A stretch of 64,000 bases of DNA from Lonicera japonica (taxonomy: Eukaryota > Streptophyta > Magnoliopsida > Dipsacales > Caprifoliaceae). The stretch is from contig CM038463.1 in the NCBI GenBank assembly GCA_021464415.1, positions 4,588,001-4,652,000 on the forward strand, read 5' to 3'. Positions 60,431 to 64,000 of the stretch are shown one piece after another. The notes below the pieces were generated by a model. It searched no databases. It was given only the letters and a program-made list of their open reading frames with translations, and had not been told where the DNA came from. A program made the translations under genes and the position numbers. How positions within the stretch are numbered: position 1 is the first letter of the stretch; each line of letters begins with the position of its first letter.

Positions 60431-60625
60431 CGTAGAATGTTATTGTAATTGAAATAAATGTTTTTAATTGGATTTTATGAAAGACTTTTGGTATTATATT
60501 TGCATTGAAATATTTGCCCTATTATTAATTTAATTTTTTGTTTAGTTTTAACTGCTTCAAAAAAATATATATTATAGTACTAACTTTGACCCCCTTCGTC
60601 CAAATCCTACATCACTGAATACATG

Positions 60626-61829
60626 CTTATATGTTGTGGTGAATGAATGTTACGGCTGCCCTTTTAAACCAACAAAAATAGTTTATTTATTTATTTTATT
60701 TGATAAAAAGTGATAAGTTCACAATACAATTTTTTCTTATACAGTATTTTTTTTCTTCATACAAATTAGAAATACTCAACCACCACAGTACATGTGGACC
60801 AACAAAGTGTTTGATAATCATGTCTACATGCTTTGAACTCATAACTTTTTTATTACAGGAACACAAAAATACATAACGCATTACAAGGCATTGACACAAC
60901 CAACAAAGAGTTTAGACCTAGAAAATTGGCCACTTTAGTTTGGTTTTTTTCTTTCTTCGGTTGTAACGTGACAAAACATATGGGCTGGGGCCTAATCCAT
61001 AATGGACTTCAACGGACCAGTGACTGCGGTACACGGAAGTCTTGGCGGTTGATGTGACAATTGGGCCAGGTTGGGTTTATATTTGTACAATATTTGTAAT
61101 ACGAACTATATATAATTTTAATATTTTCAAGAATTAAAATAGATATTTTTATTAAAAATTACAATTAACTAATATAAATGGGGATAAAGCCCAATCCAAC
61201 AGTCCTTAAAAAATTTGAAACTGCAAATAATAAGTTTAAGTTTGCATTTCCGTTGCACTCGAATTTCTCTTCAAAATTTTATTTTCTCTCTTAAGTCACT
61301 ATAACTCTATCACCATCCTACTAATGTTAAGTTCTTTTTTGAAAGACTTACTTTCATTCCGGATTCATCGTATAGCTCTATCACTTGATTAATCAATTGT
61401 CCTTGTCAAATTGTCATTGATGAAATTTGAACCCTACCCACTAATATATATAATACTAATTGTAACCGGTGCCAAATGTTGAAAAAGCGTTATTCTTAAT
61501 TACAGGGTTATTACTCTTTAAAATATATGTATACGGAGTCACACGTATATCATGTGTATAAACCACAAGATCTTCTAGTTTTAAAAAAGTTTAGATTAGG
61601 TACTTGATCCCCTTTAAAGAAGGGCTAAATTGATTTTCTTTTTTATTAGTGAATATAATAAATTTTTTTATTAGTAAATACAATAAAATAATAAGTACAC
61701 ACTATTAACACGCAAAAGAGGAAAACAACAAATTTAGATAGCATGAAAAAATCATTAAAATGCCTTTGAAGTGACAGGTTGCTTACTTGCTTATGTAAAT
61801 TTGTTTTGTGTGATTCTTATAGGTACACT
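60626..61829. other. Intergenic AT-rich DNA, no gene
   Basis: Nothing recognised beyond short AT repeats and a slightly GC-richer patch around 60980-61070. Confidence 0.45.
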
Positions 61830-61974
61830 ATTAAAAGGGGTAGTGCTATTTCCACCCCACAAACTACTTGCTTTCACTTCCACTCTCACTACCACTTCCA
61901 CCAACTCTCTTTTACTCATTAACACTCCCACTACTTCCTTTACCACTCCCATTTTAATACACATAGATTAATAA

Positions 61975-62260
61975 TTAATTACATTTAACCATTAATCATT
62001 AATCTTCCTTCTTCTTCTTCTTCCTCTTCTTCTTCTCAACAATGGTTTCTAAAATTTTACATTCATTTAACCCTTAATGCAACACAAACTAATTATAATT
62101 AATCATTAATTCTTCTTCTTCTTCTTCTTCTTCTTCTCAACAACGGTTTCTAAAATTTTACATTCATTTAACCCTTAATGCAACACAAACTAATTATAAT
62201 AAATCATTAATTCTTCTTCCTTCTCTTCTTCTTCTCAACAATGGTTTTTAAATTTTTGCA
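61975..62260. repeat. Tandem repeat, three copies of about 98 bp
   Basis: Each copy has a CTTCTT run, CTCAACAA(T/C)GGTTTCTAAA, CATTCATTTAACCCTTAATG and AACTAATTATAATTAATC-like DNA. The CTCAACAA anchors are near 62034, 62134 and 62234. The third copy is cut short. Confidence 0.85.
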
Positions 62261-62269
62261 TCCATCTAC

Positions 62270-62620
62270 TCATTGGTCCCTTACAACCGTGGCCTCCTTG
62301 TATCATATTTTAGCTCTCGGGACCTTACATCACCCTCTAAAAATCGAGTATTGAGAACAATTTCGGTTCTCTATGACCGAAGTTCATCCACTTCCTCGAT
62401 CCCTCACAACCGAAGTATTATGGACTATATTTTTAGCTCTCGGGACCTTACATCGGTCTTTAACAACCGAGTATTTTGAATAATTTTGGTTTCATAGGAC
62501 CGAAATTCATCAAATTGCTCGGTTTCCTAGGACCGAAGTTGTCTAAAATATAATCAAATTACACATTCGGTCACCGAAAACCGAATAAGTGCTTAAATTT
62601 CGGTTTCCTGTAACCGAGGT
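62270..62620. repeat. Array of short TCGGT...ACCGA inverted repeats
   Basis: Inverted pairs lie at 62362-62381, 62485-62504, 62519-62536, 62566-62578 and 62599-62618. They have the general form TTCGGT - 1 to 9 bases - ACCGAA, plus lone ACCGA copies. A 124-bp direct duplication is superimposed (TAGCTCTCGGGACCTTACAT near 62312 and 62436). Confidence 0.8.
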
Positions 62621-62940
62621 AACCTGTTCTAATGCTCTAATTCGTTTTGTTGGTACAATTTTTTTTTTTGATATTAACTAAAGAAAATAAACATTAAACA
62701 TAATAAAAACAAACATATCTTTCTTTCATTAGGTTTTTCTACTTTGATAATCCTTGATTTGCTATTCTCTACCATTCTCTACAACTTAAGGTATTTTTTT
62801 GTGTGACATTAATGGTGATTTTGTGTATTTTTGTGAGTTACTTTTGAATTTTTGTTGGCTTTTGAAATGAATTGAATGAGATAGAATGTGTTAATTAGAT
62901 CTGAATTTTTGTTAATTATTAATCATTGAGTAAAAATCAT

Positions 62941-62955
62941 AGAGAAGAAGAAGAA

Positions 62956-62986
<31 letters not shown>

Positions 62987-63077
62987 AAGAAGAGGAAGAT
63001 GAAGAAGAAGAAGAAGAAGAAGAAGATGAAGAGGAAGAGGAAGAGGAAGAAGAAGAAGAAGAAGAAGATGAAGATGA
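62941..63077. repeat. GAA/GAT-rich microsatellite
   Basis: Mostly GAA with GAT and GAG interruptions, about 135 bp, inside the right arm of the 61838-63215 element. The reverse frame gives only poly-leucine and is not a gene. Confidence 0.9.
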
Positions 63078-63223
63078 TGATGAATAGTAATTAATGTTAA
63101 TGGGTAATTAGTTGGTTGAAAATGATTAATTGAGTGGGGTGGAAATAGGAGTTTAGAACTTTTTTTTTGGTGGGAGTTGAAGCAAGTAGTTTGTGGGGTG
63201 GAAATAGCACCACCCATTAAAAG

Positions 63224-64000
63224 TGCTTGTTTAAAATATTTGAGTTCAATTTTTCTCCCCATAACTCATTAAATCACTCAAACTAATCCTTTAAGTCTTT
63301 CGACTATATGCATTAAAAAAATAAATAAAAAATAAATAACTTTCTAAAATCTCACATATGGTATCTAAAGTACAATTCTACCTTCAATCCTTCAAATCGG
63401 AGGGGATTCTTTAGTGCTATGCATCATTCTTTCTTTTCGATCACATTTTGACACACTAACGTGACTTACGTTAGTGAATCTAATCAAGTTCAAAATAAAA
63501 TCACATGTTTCCTAACAATCAAGATTATTATTTTTTTGTATTCTTCGAGTATTAATACAATACGGTAATACTCAATACTCAATAATAAAATATCAAAATA
63601 TATATGCATTTGTTAGAACAATTAGTGTCCTAAACAACAATAAATTTATATATCGTGTATCATGTAAATTGTCAAGAGACAAGCATAAGAGAGAAGAGAT
63701 TGTGTTCCCGTCTTCATGGATAATTAACGATTGAATAGCGCAACGGATTGATGAGCAGTCTTAGTCAATAGAATGGTCTTCCAACCCTTTCCCTAATCTT
63801 AATTTTCTTAGTTTCTCTCCTTGAGAGGATGTAGAGAATATATAAAAAAAAAACTAACTTCTCTCTGTTATGAAAGAAGACAAGTATATATAGGGATGGG
63901 TTGGGACCATTGCTCAATTACATAAGTTCCCTTGAACAATCCGATAATTCTATTTTCGCCCCTCATAGAAACGAATTTACATAAGTGCATCTACACATTT
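63224..64000. other. Intergenic AT-rich DNA to the window edge
   Basis: No gene or element can be supported. The window ends here. Confidence 0.45.

Larger units (their letters stand above)
57555..60617 (+). mobile_element. hAT element, 3063 bp, with a transposase relic
   Basis: The termini are CACTGGCGTAACCAG and, in reverse, CAGTGATGTAGGATT. A perfect 8-bp duplication AATACATG flanks it (57547-57554 and 60618-60625). A MITE-like repeat (57767-58143) has landed inside, and the transposase C-terminus is readable at about 60165-60430. The rest is AT-rich, decayed sequence. Confidence 0.82.
61838..63215. mobile_element. TIR element, 1378 bp, GGGTRGTG family, with internal repeats
   Basis: The left end is GGGTAGTGCTATTTCCACCC. 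The right end in reverse is GGGTGGTGCTATTTCCACCC. Both continue CACAAACTACTTGCTT, and inverted similarity extends into GAA/TTC-rich arms. A perfect 8-bp duplication ATTAAAAG flanks it (61830-61837 and 63216-63223). No transposase is present. The interior holds a three-copy tandem repeat, a palindrome array and a long GAA run. A Mutator-like or hAT origin is possible. The shared ends with 12131 and 45746 favour Mutator-like. Confidence 0.85.

Noticed and set aside
61975..62260. Regular repeats that might suggest a CRISPR array
   Set aside because: Units of about 98 bp are direct tandem copies without unique spacers, in a eukaryotic transposon.
62912..63262. 116-codon leucine-rich frame on the minus strand
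   Set aside because: It is a reading of the GAA/GAT microsatellite in a transposon arm, with no domain.

Overview
This is a window of nuclear DNA from a flowering plant, most likely a eudicot. The evidence is GT-AG introns, plant-specific protein families, AT-rich intergenic DNA full of microsatellites, and dense nested plant transposons (Copia, hAT, Mutator-like, PIF/Harbinger-Tourist, Helitron). The species cannot be named from the sequence alone. Nothing bacterial, organellar or CRISPR-like was seen.

Three ordinary host genes are recognisable, all on the minus strand. (1) 2023-3213 is a single-exon secreted leucine-rich-repeat protein of 396 aa. (2) 13206-20017 is a nine-exon ATG18-type autophagy protein with WD40 repeats and a BCAS3-like region. 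All splice sites were placed by hand, giving 941 aa; the stop codon lies in a last exon that adds only five coding bases. (3) 29032-31016 is a seven-exon receptor-like cytoplasmic kinase of the RLCK-VI (RBK-like) group. Its exon 2 carries a single extra G that creates an immediate stop, so as written it is broken. It also has a probable GC-AG last intron. The three genes are unrelated in function and there is no operon-like arrangement.

Almost everything else is transposon or transposon relic. Left part (1-13 kb): small inverted-repeat elements, a Tourist-like MITE, and a Mutator-like element (9185-11569) with a rearranged Tourist copy inside its right arm. ATG18 intron 2 contains a complete non-autonomous hAT insertion. 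Between 20.5 and 28.6 kb lie MITEs, a foldback element, a Helitron-like end and a short hAT. Between 34.3 and 43.8 kb is a pile-up: a Harbinger-like element holding a hAT, next to another TAA-flanked element holding a degenerate 5.4-kb Copia retrotransposon, next to a further MITE. Between 44 and 46 kb are two Mutator-like elements with perfect 9-bp target duplications. Between 49.1 and 53.3 kb is a decayed multi-exon gene of the 'putative gypsy-type transposon' (Transposase_28) kind with a coiled-coil C-terminus. Between 57.5 and 60.6 kb is a 3.06-kb hAT with a transposase C-terminal relic. Between 61.8 and 63.2 kb is an inverted-repeat element that carries tandem repeats and an array of small TCGGT/ACCGA palindromes.

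Target-site duplications and terminal repeats were read directly from the sequence. Family names for elements without coding sequence rest on the length of the target duplication and on the termini, so they are inferences. No single new system stands out. The most unusual signals are the broken kinase, the split ATG18 stop codon, several palindromic motif arrays and the depth of transposon nesting.
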